Below, piece by piece: positions 46,819 to 58,700 of a stretch of 64,000 nt of DNA (positions are counted from its first letter, which is position 1; the number at the start of each line of letters is the position of its first letter). The position numbers were made by a program, and so were the translations under genes. The stretch is from NCBI GenBank assembly GCA_904063045.1, contig CAJFCJ010000006.1, positions 1,121,771-1,185,770 of the forward strand, written 5' to 3'. The stretch comes from Dimorphilus gyrociliatus. Taxonomy: Eukaryota; Annelida; Polychaeta; Dinophilidae. The notes under the pieces were generated by a model that was given only the letters and a program-made list of their open reading frames with translations, ran no database searches and was not told the DNA's origin.

Positions 46819-48491
46819 TTATAATTCAGTAGTCAAATTTGAAGTTAGACGTTGAATCCGAGTAGCATTACAAGCTTTACAAAGAATGAGATCATCTAAC
46901 GGGTAGCACCCTCTTCCATCAGCTTCGGAAGACAAAGCCAATTGACAATCATGACACTTATAGCAGTCTAGGTGGAAGCTCTTGTCCATAGCAACAATTC
47001 GAATAGTTTGAGAAGAACCGGACGAAGGCACGATTGGTTTCGAGCAGGCATAGCAGCGTGGAGCAAATTTTCTGTTTTTTAAAAAAAAAAGAGGAAATAT
47101 AAATATTACCATATGGTAAAAAAATTTGAATATTACTTATGAAAATCTTCTAGACAGTAGACTTTATTCGACGCGTCGACAGTAAACGGAACGCCATCTA
47201 ATGACTTGCTGCATACGACGCAGGAGAAGCAATTTGGATGGTATGGTTTACCAGTCGCTCTAACAATCTAATTGAACATACCAAAAAAGTTAAATTTAAG
47301 AATGAGAACAGTAACATATTATTAACTTACTCTATCCGATATAGGTTTCTTACATTGGCAACATTTCTCCAAGGTATTCTGAAAGAAAATATTAAAGTCC
47401 TTTCAAGTTTGTTCAAAATAAACATACCATGTAGCAACTTTCGCAATAAGCGTGCTTGTCCAAACAATAGAACGGTAAACCTTGCAATTCTATGACTGTT
47501 GTTCGATATTGTAATGCATGCGATTAGAAAAGTACAATTGTTGGATTTTATAATTTAGCTACAAACCACAAATCTGGCACTTGAAGCAGGCATTGTGATA
47601 GATTTGATCGATGGCTGAACATCCATTTTCCGCTCCTATTATTGCTTTAGAGCATTTGTTGCATATTCCATAAAAATCGGGTAGTTCCCTAACTGCTTTA
47701 AGATATTCTTTTGAAGCTTCTTCAGGCGTTTTATCTTGTTTCGGAGTAAGGACTCTTGGTGGACTTGGATGTCGGAATCCAGCAGCACTTGGGACGTTAA
47801 TATAATCGGGAGTAGAAATCGGCGGAGTCTTTCTTTCAGTATGTTCCGGGGATGAGGATGACGAAGTAGTTGCCGATGGTGACACAGAAGAAAGATTTTC
47901 ATTTCTCACAATTACTTTGCGTGTCGTGTAGGTAGGCCTTTGAATCGGAATTTCTCTTTCACGTTGAACTTTGGGCCTAGAAGAAGCGACCCTTCTCACT
48001 CCAATCGGAACAGTACAAAGAAGCTGGCTTGGTGCACCTTCTGGGTAGTAATTACCCCTACCTTCGAGTGGGGAACGGTTTTTTACGGGTGTAATAATCT
48101 CTTCCCTAAAAATCGTTTGTTTAGAGACAGTAGGACTTGCTGGAGAAGGGGACCTAGCGGGTGGTAACCCAGGAGAAGGAGGTCGCGAACGGTTGCCAAC
48201 TTTAACTGTGATTGTTGGTTTACCCTCTTGCGTGTCGACGGTAATCGCATCCTGACCAGAATAACGAATGTGTAATTTACCCCTGCTAGTAGGTGTTGAA
48301 GGTCTCGGAGGTGACATGTTGACTCGAACTTGCCCTTCGCCTAATCTTTGCACAGTGGCATAAAGAGGTTCCTCTATGGGCCTCGCCCTCTCGTCGCGCA
48401 TATGAAGCGCCCGCAAATCCCTCTCTATATAAAAAGGTTGATTCATCATCGTCTTCCTTAATGTGACTCTGTTGTAATAAGAATGATTCAC
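46819..48491 (-). CDS. Zyxin/LPP/TRIP6-family three-LIM adhesion protein
   Basis: Focal-adhesion and nuclear-shuttling LIM protein. A Pro/Ser-rich N-terminal exon (48491-47570) leads to three C-terminal LIM domains across exons down to 46819: LIM1 starts [20 protein letters not shown]2 starts [13 protein letters not shown]3 reads [15 protein letters not shown] ... [15 protein letters not shown]-like and ends [22 protein letters not shown], which matches the LPP/zyxin C-terminus. The Pro-rich part lacks an FPPPP Ena/VASP-binding motif. The start is uncertain: ATG at 48491 gives [20 protein letters not shown], but a splice acceptor-like ACAACAG lies just inside, so an upstream exon may supply a different N-terminus. 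It is divergent from FoxL2. Confidence 0.87.
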
Positions 48492-50014
48492 ATATAGTAA
48501 GGCAGAAAAAGCGGGAGAAAAACAACATAGGTATCTGTCCGTACAGTTCGAAATAGGCCTACATGTGATAGATGCAAATTAGAGTTCTAGTGTAAAACTT
48601 ACCAGAAAACATGTCAATCAGCCATAATTACGCCTGAACAGGATAAAAACAATAATATTCTAAACGTTCCTTCTAAAATTATTCAATGGTATAACTGTTC
48701 TCCTTGTTAAAATATTAAATAAATCTCGACTGGAAAAATATGAAACCGCTTTACGAACTCTGTAATACAGGATCTTACTACGATTTGTATTACTACTCTA
48801 AACTAATAACAGTGAGTTAAAAGTTTATTTAAGTTAATTAATCAAACAATTAATTAACACAAACGATTAGAAACATTGTTTTCTATATTTATAGTGTCAA
48901 TTTTAGGTTAATTACTCTATATTAACGAGGGACTAGTTGTTTATAAAAAACGTGCGTTTGCTGTAGTAGATAGATGGCGTACGAAAATATGTCAGATGGA
49001 GCCACATGTACACCCAGGAAAATTTAATGCACGAATGGGAAAACCAAAAAGTTTTTCAACTGCAAAACGAAAGAAAAATACAGTTGATGTTTAGAATTAT
49101 GAAAAGAATGATTAAACAAATGTTCGACATATATTGATAGTGCATTAATCATATTGAGAATAAATTGCTCCTACATGTTAAAAGCTTCGAAATCCTGGAA
49201 GGTCAAGTTTAGAAGAGAAATTATGAACAAGTGAGAAAAGGGAGGTAAGCCTGTTCTAGAGTTGATGATAATTAATAAATCTCTAGGAATTTATCACCTG
49301 TTGCTATCAATGCTATATTTTGCAGTAAGGTTGTTCGAACGGTGCGGAAAAATGTTTATTTATATCTCCTGGTATCGTACCAAACAAGTCGTTTGTCTCG
49401 TGTGTTGTAGAATAGACTGCTTGTGAACATTACTCCCAGGTTGTATAATGTTCGAATTTTCTGATAAGAGGCTTCCAATATCACTCTAGCCTTATCTAAC
49501 ACATTTTGGAAAAGAAATCATAATTGAAAAATATTTATGGAGTTATATAAGATTTCGGTCTCGCAAAGCCTTACTTTTTATATTCTCGTTTCTAATTCGT
49601 AAGAAAACAAACTTAACGAATAACAAACTACCTGGAAATTGACAATATTTTGGCAAACGGGAACGAAGGTTGAGAGCGCGAAAATGCAGCTGTTCCCAAC
49701 CGACCAAATGCACCACTTTGCAAATGGCATGATTCCGTCTGGATATCTGTTCTTTTTAGCGCTTCGTTTGCGCTTCGCGCTAAGAACCGTTTCGGTTTGC
49801 CGACGGAAAGGTCGAACTATTTTCCGGTTAGCCGGCACTACTTATGTCAAGACAAACTCAGCGACCCTTCATAGTTTGGTTCGTTTATCGTAACTAGACG
49901 CCATAACAATAACAGGAGACAGAGAGAACCTTATTATATCAAGATAAGACCGGAAATAAGAGGCATACCACAATGATTATCGACAGGGACAAACAAGGCG
50001 GAGCTTAAAAAATT

Positions 50015-50040
50015 AGCCAATCAGACTCTCGGCCAATCAG
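50015..50040 (+). promoter_or_regulatory. Twin CCAAT boxes of FoxL2
   Basis: Two copies of GCCAATCAG at 50016-50024 and 50032-50040, spaced 16 bases apart, in the orientation of FoxL2 and about 35-55 bases before its TATA box. CCAATCAG is a good NF-Y site. Confidence 0.65.
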
Positions 50041-50072
50041 CAAAGAGTCTTGGGAGAAAAGGAAAATCGTTG

Positions 50073-50080
50073 TATATAAG
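50073..50080 (+). promoter_or_regulatory. TATA box of FoxL2
   Basis: TATATAAG about 90 bases before the ATG, following the twin CCAAT boxes. Transcription would start near 50105 and leave a 5' untranslated region of about 65 bases. Confidence 0.7.
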
Positions 50081-50170
50081 TTAGTAAAAACACGTAAAAG
50101 TTTATAAACTTTGTGAGCGGCTCATCACACGGTGATTTATAGACATTCAACTCTTGTTTAGACAAACATA

Positions 50171-50920
50171 ATGGATACTCTGCTACTTCCCTCTTACAAA
50201 GGCGAATCGCAATCGGAATTTAGGTCCTCAGACCCCAAGGCCGATGGAAATGAAGAGGAAACTTGTCGGTCAAAAGCACCAGAAAAAGACTACTCGGATC
50301 CTAACTGCAAGCCTCCCTACTCATATGTTGCACTAATCGCTATGGCAATTAAGGAAAGTGTTGAAAAGCGTTTAACTCTATCCGGTATTTATAAGTATAT
50401 TGTGGAAAAGTTTCCATATTATGAAAAAAACAAGAAGGGCTGGCAAAACAGTATAAGGCATAATCTTAGTTTAAACGAATGCTTTATTAAAGTACCCCGA
50501 GAAGGAGGCGGGGAAAGAAAAGGCAACTTCTGGACTTTAGATCCCGCTTTTGATGATATGTTCGAAAAAGGTAACTATAGAAGGCGTCGAAGAATGAAAC
50601 GGCCTTATAGACCAACTGTTGGGGGCTTTACAACCAAGTCATCTTTTGGTTTCGACCAATTCTCACCGCTCCTCCATAAACCTCCTCCAACAGCTAACTA
50701 TTCACCATATTGTAGTCCGACAACTCCTACTTATCCTCCGTGGGGCTATTGCGCATCAACGTTCGGCCATCAAGCATACAGTTGTCAACGTATGGCTCCG
50801 CCTACCTCCTATTATTCTCCGGCGTCGACACCGCCCACATTCGGTTGCCGTCAAATGACAGACGTCTCGTCCTATTCGACGCCGTATGCCAGTTGGACTA
50901 ACGATAGGCAAACGTTGTAA
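50171..50920 (+). CDS. FOXL2: Forkhead transcription factor FoxL2
   Basis: A 249-residue intronless gene, as FoxL2 usually is. The forkhead domain runs from about residue 47 to 140: [14 protein letters not shown], recognition helix [15 protein letters not shown], then [20 protein letters not shown] and the FoxL2-type basic end [15 protein letters not shown]. The last feature separates it from FoxL1 and FoxC. The C-terminal part is Pro/Tyr/Ser-rich with no poly-alanine tract. FoxL2 acts in gonad and somatic gonad differentiation in vertebrates and is expressed in gonads of several invertebrates. A TATA and two CCAAT boxes lie upstream. AATAAA at 51550-51555 is a possible 3' end, giving a long 3' untranslated region. 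Confidence 0.95.
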   Translation: MDTLLLPSYKGESQSEFRSSDPKADGNEEETCRSKAPEKDYSDPNCKPPYSYVALIAMAIKESVEKRLTLSGIYKYIVEKFPYYEKNKKGWQNSIRHNLSLNECFIKVPREGGGERKGNFWTLDPAFDDMFEKGNYRRRRRMKRPYRPTVGGFTTKSSFGFDQFSPLLHKPPPTANYSPYCSPTTPTYPPWGYCASTFGHQAYSCQRMAPPTSYYSPASTPPTFGCRQMTDVSSYSTPYASWTNDRQTL

Positions 50921-51284
50921 ATGAGATAAGGTAATATATGTAGTTTTTATTCAAAACAACCGTGCGAGAATGTTGTGACAGAATTCATCAAGGCAAAAAC
51001 CCAAAAACAACAAGACGCGCGCCTCTTTCCTTATAACATCCGAATGGAGGTAAAAAAATATTTAAAAACAAAACGCCGAATTCGATACGATCGCTAACGG
51101 GGTCGGCGTTGGAGTTAAGTTTAAATAAACGCCGCAAGCGTCACTACTTACGATTCGCTATTGCTAGCCTTTTTTCCTCATATCTACATTATTTGATACG
51201 ATTAGCAACACGCCTTCGCTTTTCATCTTTTTCCAGCATTATTTTTTATTTTTTCTTTCTTTCTCCTAACAGGATTCCTCCATT

Positions 51285-51390
51285 CTCTCTCTCTCTCTTT
51301 TTTTCTCACACACACAAACTCTCTCTCTCTCTCTATCTATCTATCTATTTCTCTCTTTCTCTATATCTATCTTTAGCTAACCATCTATCT
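51285..51390. repeat. Compound pyrimidine microsatellite
   Basis: CT runs, a CA run near 51307-51317 and CTAT units, downstream of FoxL2. Confidence 0.8.
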
Positions 51391-51549
51391 CTTCACAACG
51401 CGTATTCCATGGAACGAGCTTCGAGAATCCCCGTTTGGTCGGCGTTCATACTAGTAAAAACAAGAAGAGGAAAGAAGAAAGAAAGAACCTGCCATTTTTA
51501 ACTTTCTTTTTATTTCTTCTTTTGACAAAATTATGATATGTTTTTTTTT

Positions 51550-51555
51550 AATAAA
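51550..51555 (+). terminator. Candidate polyadenylation signal of FoxL2
   Basis: AATAAA, 629 bases after the FoxL2 stop, same strand. Confidence 0.35.
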
Positions 51556-52407
51556 GAAATTTAAAACACTTAGAAACTTGGTATTAATTAAACGAAATTT
51601 ATACAACTTTTATTCGCAGAATGTTAAAAGTTTCAGCAGCTGCCCTTAGCGGCAGAGATTTTTGCGCGCCAGCTGCCAAGCGAGAACTTTTCCCCAACTT
51701 TCGACGCCTTTAGAAAGAACGCATCCGTCGAAGATCTTATCCAACTTTACCTCCTCTTTTTTCACCTATTCTTTTTGTTTTTAAACCAAGAAAGTGAGAC
51801 ACTTATTTAGTAATTCTGTACTCTGTTTTACGTAATTGTAAAACGTTACGAGTCTCGCCTTACATGCCCTTATTCAGTATATAATTACAATGTATGTATT
51901 ATACTGGAGAACAGACACATAAGTTATTATATTTACATTAACATCTCTCGTGTGTTCATAAACGCTGTAATTCTAGACTTTTATGGCATAAATAGGCCAT
52001 GTACAATTTTTCACTTAAATCGAGCTGTTTTTTCCTATTATGTAACAAAATATTAACTTAAAAACTATATCTGTCTCAGTTTACATTGTTTGTAAATGAA
52101 GGAAATCTTTAAAAAAATATCTTTCTTCTTTCTATTTAACATAAAAGTCATGATTATTACGGAGAAGGGCTGCTGCGAATAGAATGTTTATACGAGTAGC
52201 CTGCTATCTGATGAATAAACAGCATTTGCTGACTGACACTCGCTGTTTGCTTTCGACTGCTTTTTTCGCCGATTCGTTTATATATGCATTATTTGTGCAA
52301 GATGCACGACCGTGGTTGGAAACCCTTTTAGTAATGGTTGTCGCGTGTTTTGACATTAAAAGGATAGAGAATAAAACGTCTGTAACTCATCACGATAGGA
52401 ACTGTAT

Positions 52408-53839
52408 TTAACCTTGACGTCCGATGTCCTGTCTCTCCTTGAGAAATTTTAAAACTCTGTCATTTTGGCAAAAAAACCTTCTAGCCTCTGTGCAAGATGC
52501 ATTAGTGCATTGTGGACATCTTAGATGATATTGAGTGGAGCACGAGTCTTCTGAATTAAGATGCTCAACCACTATTTCACTAATAGCCTTAATAAACGTC
52601 GGAGAGTCGTTAAGCGACGCCGCTCTTCTTATATTTTCTATTTTTGTTTTTGATGCGAATTCCTTCGCATATTCCAAATCCAATTCAAATAGAGTCTCAA
52701 TATGATCACTTGTAAATGCTATAGGAACAAGTAGTTGATTTACAAATCCATTGGCTGCAAGTCCTTTCATTGCCTGGTCAGTAGCAGGGCCAAGCCAAGG
52801 CAAAGGACCCACTTTAGATTGCCAAACTAGTCTATAACTATGTGAAAAATTCAGAGCCTCCATCACCTTCCAAACAGTCGCAGCAACTTCCGCTGGATAA
52901 GGATCACCTCTATCAACAACTTTCATGGGTAGAGAATGAGCGGAAAAGAGAATAACTACGTCTTTTTGTACCGATTTGGGAAACTTTTCTATTTCTTGCT
53001 TAACATTTTCGGCTACAGCTTTTACAAAAGTTGGATGAGTAGGCCATCGGTCAATTGCCGTCCAAAGCATCTTCGAAACATCATTTCGCTTCTTATAGTG
53101 CCGGGAGATGGCGTTTAAACTCGATCCGGTGGTGGAACAGCTAGGATTTCGAAAGTTGATTGTTTTCAACAAAACCTTCAACAGTATTATGCGTACCTAT
53201 ATTGCGGATATTGAGAAAATGCTATCGCTCTTTGACATCCATCCTTTTCCATCTGATCTATAGCATCCTCAGTTAGTGGATTGACATAACGGAAGCCAAT
53301 GTAAAATTTGTGTGGAGCTATATAGAACGAATGCAAAAGTCAATAATGACATTAGTCTCATTTTCCGTAAATATGCAATTTCTTACCAGTTTCTGGACTT
53401 AACTTATCAAGTAGTTCTACCATTCCCTCTCCTTGGAGACTAGTCCATTTGTGAATTGGAGATCCCCCGCCAATTTCTGCATACTGTTCCTTAATTCTAG
53501 GCGTACGACGTCTGGCGATAAACTTAGACGTTTGGGATTGTGCTGGAAGACGCATGAGATCCCGATCAGAGAATAGACGAAGGAGGAAATCGTGAACGTC
53601 GTCTAACTTTTCAGGTCCTCCCATATTAAGCATTAAGATTCCTGTTTTTGGTCGAACACTCTCGCTGGAAAAGATAGATTTTGCTTAAGAACGTTACTGT
53701 TGCAAGTGAATGACCGATTTTCTGTCCTACTTATTACTGAATAATATAAATTTAATATTTACCTTAGCTGGCGTGATGCTATACCACATCTAAAATTATT
53801 TAATATTGCTGAGCTCTTGAACAAGTTTCGAGTCAACAT
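52408..53839 (-). CDS. FECH: Ferrochelatase, last enzyme of heme synthesis
   Basis: Inserts ferrous iron into protoporphyrin IX at the matrix face of the inner mitochondrial membrane. ATG at 53839 ([16 protein letters not shown] ...) gives a short Arg/Lys-containing presequence, consistent with mitochondrial import. The core has [20 protein letters not shown], the SCSTTGSS segment, [19 protein letters not shown] with the key His, and [11 protein letters not shown]. All four iron-sulfur cysteines of animal enzymes are present: one in SCSTTG and three in CPQCTNASC near 52490-52520. Exons with short introns: 53839 to about 53765, 53665-53390, 53320-53187 and 53146-52408, approximately. It ends DIGRQG. 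It is head-to-head with EBP. Confidence 0.95.
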
Positions 53840-54325
53840 CGCTAATTATCTGTTTTAATTGTTGAATAATAAGAGAATTTGTTTATACAAAGTAAAAGTT
53901 ATATAAGTTGTCGTAAAATACATTACAAATTTTCTCTAACACATGTAAAGTTTAAATATATTAGCAACATATTGAAATATAATACAAGATCATTACTTAA
54001 TCACTTACTTATACCACAGCACTCACCAACTTATGAACATGAGCGATAATATGAATTTAAATAGAGCTTATTGTGAAGGCAGCTTTCGGAGAAAATTATA
54101 ATTAATGGTAATTCTATTTGAAGTTTAACTATCAATAATAAGACTTTTTTTTAACAGGAAACATAAAATTTTATACTTAATTTTCAAAGTAATATTTTAT
54201 ACGAAAATGTAGAATACTGTCAAGGACCAATTTTAGTCAGCCTACGAAAGTATCAGAAATCAGCCGACCTTTAGTTCATTAGCTGATCTTGTAATCTACA
54301 CATTTCTAAATTTGTCAGACAAGCG
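53840..54325. promoter_or_regulatory. Divergent promoter region, FECH and EBP
   Basis: 486 bases between the two start codons. AT-rich; no TATA box at a convincing place for either gene. Likely a shared promoter region. Confidence 0.4.
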
Positions 54326-55329
54326 ATGGAGTCTCCACATCCTTATTTTCCAAAAGACGTCGTCATTCCAAACTACGTTCCTAATGAGGGATCAACTTTA
54401 GAGATACTTGCAAAGTTTGGTGCAATTACAGTTGTAGTTGTAGGTGGTACATATGCCTTAGCAGCCAAATCAAAACTTGGTTTTAGTTCTATAGAAAAAG
54501 CTAAAATATGTTGGCTGTCTGCTTGTTTCTTCATTCATTTCTTTCTGGAAGGCTATTTCAGTTTAAACTATGACACTTTTCCAGAGAAACAAAATTTTCT
54601 AGCTCGTTGTTGTAAGTATTTAATATTTTTGTTTCCACTAAAAAATAACCCTACATTTATATTAAGGGAAAGAATATAGTAAAGGTGATAGTCGATATAT
54701 TCTGTAAGTATTAATAAATAGTATTTTTGTTTTTTTTATTAAAAAAAACAAGATATTTATAAATAATCTAGTTTATTTTTCAACAAAAAGAAAAGATACG
54801 TTTACTGTTTGTATGGAAACAATAACTGCCTTTATTGATGGGCCACTTTGTCTTATAGCAGTTTATGCATTTCTAACAAATAAACCTTACAGGTATAAAT
54901 TAAAATAATGGTTATGCAATAGAAATAAGATATCTGATCAAGCTGTGAAGACTTATCTAAATGTCTCCAATAGATATATAGTTCAACTAATCGTATCTCT
55001 CTGTCAACTATATGGAGATATCTTATATTTGTCGTAAGTCAGAAGTATAATTTGTTCTGATCGTGTTATATTTCTTATACATTATCAATACAGAACTGAA
55101 GCATTCGAAGGTTTTCAACACGGTGAAATTTTCCATCCAATATACTTTTGGTTCTATTTCTTCTTCATGAATATTCTCTGGATAATTATTCCATTTGGCT
55201 GTATTGTTGAAAGCTTTCATAAAGTAAGTAGTATTCATAATTAAAGGATAATGTTAATCATTACCTCGTTATTTTTAGTTATCAAAGGCACAGTCGACCG
55301 ATGACAGCATGCAAAAGAAAAAGGCATAA
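54326..55329 (+). CDS. EBP: Emopamil-binding protein, sterol delta8-delta7 isomerase
   Basis: ER membrane isomerase of the EXPERA family; in vertebrates it moves the delta8 double bond to delta7 in cholesterol synthesis. Exons 54326-54611, 54667-54703, about 54793-54892, about 54975-55032, about 55095-55222 and about 55281-55329 join in phase. Features: HPYFP ... [11 protein letters not shown] at the start; four to five membrane spans; HFFLEGYF with the family His-x3-Glu; [26 protein letters not shown] with the family Glu; and [17 protein letters not shown] short Lys-rich tail (MQKKKA) may act as an ER-retrieval signal. Many protostomes cannot make sterols from scratch, so the natural substrate here is an open question. 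Confidence 0.93.
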
Positions 55330-55701
55330 GAATCATTTTCTTTGAAATTAGGTTTTTGATTTATTAAATGAACAGTAATAATACATTATGTATTATTTTT
55401 TATTTTGATCAAAGTTGATTGTTTGTTTTTTAAATATAATTATTCAATGAATGATATTTATTTGGTTAAAGGCTAGAGTGCAGAAAAATTTGTATAAAAC
55501 ATGCATCTTCAAAAACATCTTATAACTAAAAATAGAGAAGGATATTTATCGTTATTGTACTGACATAATTCAGTTATTCAAAAAGAGTTGCATTAAACAA
55601 AAGTGTTATTTCTTTATTTCTATACTTCTTGTAGAGAGTATTTCTTGTAAAGAAATGAAATGTTAATAATAAATTCGTAAGTGTTTGGTTTTCTTTTTAA
55701 A
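55330..55701. other. Short intergenic region between convergent EBP and TAF1
   Basis: 372 bases holding both 3' untranslated regions. On the minus strand, AATAAA at 55618-55613 is a likely TAF1 polyadenylation signal, about 85 bases past its stop. Confidence 0.55.
55613..55618 (-). terminator. Candidate polyadenylation signal of TAF1
   Basis: AATAAA on the minus strand, about 85 bases beyond the TAF1 stop codon. Confidence 0.5.
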
Positions 55702-58700
55702 TTATAAACGTTGGAATCCCACAATACGTTCCTCTTCTCTTTCGTCGTCGGAGTCGCTAACAGCCAAATCGTGCTGTACGTTAGTTGAACCTGGTATTGA
55801 TTGAAAGAAGGCGGTAGGATCAAAACTGTCAGCTTGATCTCCTGTCTCAAAGGATTCTGAGGCATCCTGAGCATTTTCATCAATATTTAAGGGAGGTTTT
55901 CGACAATCGTCGGAGTCGGAATCTATATTAATCAGCAATTAGTTTGTTTATGCTATTGAAGAAGATATAATACAAATATAATCACCATCAGAGCTTAAAC
56001 GGCTTCCTTTTGATAATTGATGAGGATGAGGGGTTTTTCCACCGTCATCTTCGTCACTTAATTGCAAATCTTGAGCAAGAGCATCATTATCTCCATCGTA
56101 ATCATCCTTATCGTCAAGATATTCATTTTCAACATCAACGAAAGATTCGTATTGTACTTGTTGTCCTCCACTCATCATATCATTACCTTCACCACCGTAC
56201 TCAGGAATCGTTAAATTAGTTTCATCAAAATCTAAAGAAACGAAATAAATATTTTGTAAAGAACATTAATTAAACTAGAAATAAGTTTATCTTTAATTAA
56301 AAAAAAACATACCTCCAGGCTCTTCGGTACCAGTAATGCTAGTTCCCGTAACAACTGAATCTGTGTCGACAAAATCGAGCATAGCTTCTCGTCGTTTTCT
56401 TATATTTTCTTCTAGGCCACTTATGGTTTCTTCTTGCTCTTGTAAAGCTTTAACAGCAGTATCATATATTAGTTGGGCGGTTTCACTTATTTTAGACTCG
56501 GGTCCATTATATTTTTTGCAGTTGGCAACAATTAGCTGAACATCGTTGAGGAAATCTTCAGAACTATGATAACAATGTTGATTGACGTTCTATAGCAAAG
56601 AAAAAGAAGATCGTAACAGGATTACAATGATATTCAATTCTGACATAATATTAATAACATTTCTTTAAAATGATGTAAATAAAAAAAGCAACGTAATTCT
56701 GTGTTATGTTTGGAGATAGTTAACTGTTAATGCGTAACATACCTGCAATAGTTTGCTGAAATCCATAGGTTGTTTAATAACATCGTAGTAGTCTTTGAAA
56801 AACTTCTTTTTAACGGGATAATGAAAGGGATATGACTGTTGTTATCAAAACATGTTTTTTTTATAAATAAACAATCAAAAGAAAATAGAAATGTCGTAAC
56901 TTACTCCCTCTATTGGTATCAAACGCTCATTAATGACTGCCTTAAGAATATATTCGAAGGCATTTTGATCATTATCATCCAACAATGGATTAATGCATTT
57001 TTCCAATTTCATTAGTTTATCTTCTTTCTATATTGATTTTTTTGAATAGAAAATAAATCAAATGAAATTATACTGAATAAAACATTCTAATGAATAGAAA
57101 TTTTAGATAAAGAACAAACCTCTGCAATTCTTTGTAAACATTTATCTATCATTCTCTGAGCTGTAACGGTTAGCATAGATTTTGGACCGTTGTATAATTG
57201 GGAATTTTTTACAATGAGATTAACGTCCAAAATAAATGTTTCTCTACACAAATATTTTTTATTCCTCAAATTCTAAAAATTTTTTAATTATCATTTTAGA
57301 AATACATAAAGGTACAAAAAAAAATCTCTCGATTGGTAAACTTACTTCTCTGATGGTTTGTAAATCCATTGGATTTTTAACAATTTGGTAATAATCAGGA
57401 ACTGTTTTACCGTTAACCGCAAACAAGAAAGGTTGAGTCTAAAAAAGTTTGAAAAGATTTAATCAAGTTTAAGACAGTTGATTAAATTTTGTTATTACAT
57501 CTGGCAGATCTCTCATTTCATTAAGAATATTCTCAAATATTGTGGTCATGCTTACAACCGGATCTGCTCTTCTACGATTCGAAACAACTTTACTTCGTTT
57601 CTAAAACGTAAATAAAAAAAATCAATTACGCAATTTATCCAAGTTAATATTTTAAATAAATTGACTTACGTCCAAATAATCGCAATGAACATCTGTTCCT
57701 GCACGTTTTCTCTTCCTATCAAGCCCACTTGCATTATTAAATTTCATTAATAGCGACTTTTGCTTCACTTCTTCGGCTCTTTAAAATGTATTTCTTAATT
57801 ATATATAGGTAGTTAATATATATAATGTAGTAACCTTCTAACAAGTTGTTTTGATATAACTAATTTTGTGCCCTCAACATTTATTAAGTCTTCGTCCACA
57901 AGACTCTTACTTTCCACATCATCATGTTGTTTCCCAGACATTTTCGGTGTACTAGATGTATTAGTTATAGTAGGTGTCGCTGAGGATGTTCCACTTGCAG
58001 TTCCACCACCTTTGTATAGAGGGCATACTTTGTTAGTTCTCATGTGCCCGACAGCGCCACAAGCTCCACATTTTAACTAAAATGTATAATATTAATATTA
58101 ATAAAAGAATAGTCCATTTAGACGCCTATGATAAAAATTATAATATTTCATTTACCTTAAGCATCTGTTCCTTTCTTTTCTTGTTATGTTTTCTTGGAGA
58201 AGTATCCCCTGAAATCCCAAAGTCTGATCCCTTATTAGATCTTTTGCTTATATCATTGAATTTCTTTTTATCTCTTTTGTCATCCATTTGTAGGGGATCA
58301 TTAGGATTAAAGGATCGTCTGCGAAATGAAAAATAATTCTAGCTGATTAGCCTTATTCATGAGGAGCAAAAAATTTCTTACGTTTGATTGCCATCACTAT
58401 TTTGTCTTACTCGTACATAAACGTCGATAACTGCTTGCTTTTTAACGATTTCAGTTCTTGTAAATATTGAACCATCTTCATTTCTAAACGTTCTTGTTAT
58501 TCTTAACGTTCTTTTGCCGTCCTCATCATCTTTCTTCTTTTTCGGTGATGAATCGTCAAAATGACCAGATTCAATGGCTTTATTTAACTGCTTTCGTTCT
58601 GCTTCTTCTCGTTCATGACTTATCTAGAATATTTTTCAATATGAGACATACGATTTTGCTCGTCATTAATAGACATAATTTCAGAAAGCAAACAAATTTT

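Larger units (their letters stand above)
48492..50170. other. Intergenic region with the FoxL2 promoter at its right end
   Basis: About 1.7 kb between two divergent genes. The right 160 bases contain a clear FoxL2 core promoter. Overlapping frames at 49578-49893 on both strands have no domain and no splice context; the GC content is locally higher there (49630-49870), perhaps a regulatory element. Confidence 0.5.
50921..52407. other. Intergenic region between convergent FoxL2 and ferrochelatase
   Basis: About 1.5 kb, probably mostly FoxL2 3' untranslated sequence and the ferrochelatase 3' end. It contains CT/CA/CTAT repeats at about 51285-51390. Frames at 51109-51501 and 52184-52411 are composition-driven or lack domains. 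Confidence 0.5.

Noticed and set aside
49578-49893. Two overlapping frames on opposite strands upstream of FoxL2
   Set aside because: Each is the shadow of the other in a locally GC-richer region; no domain and no splice context.
51109-51501. 130-codon frame after FoxL2
   Set aside because: Driven by CT repeats translating as Ser/Leu runs; lies in probable 3' untranslated sequence.
55023-55238. Minus-strand frame across EBP
   Set aside because: Shadow of EBP exons, which are conserved and in phase on the plus strand.
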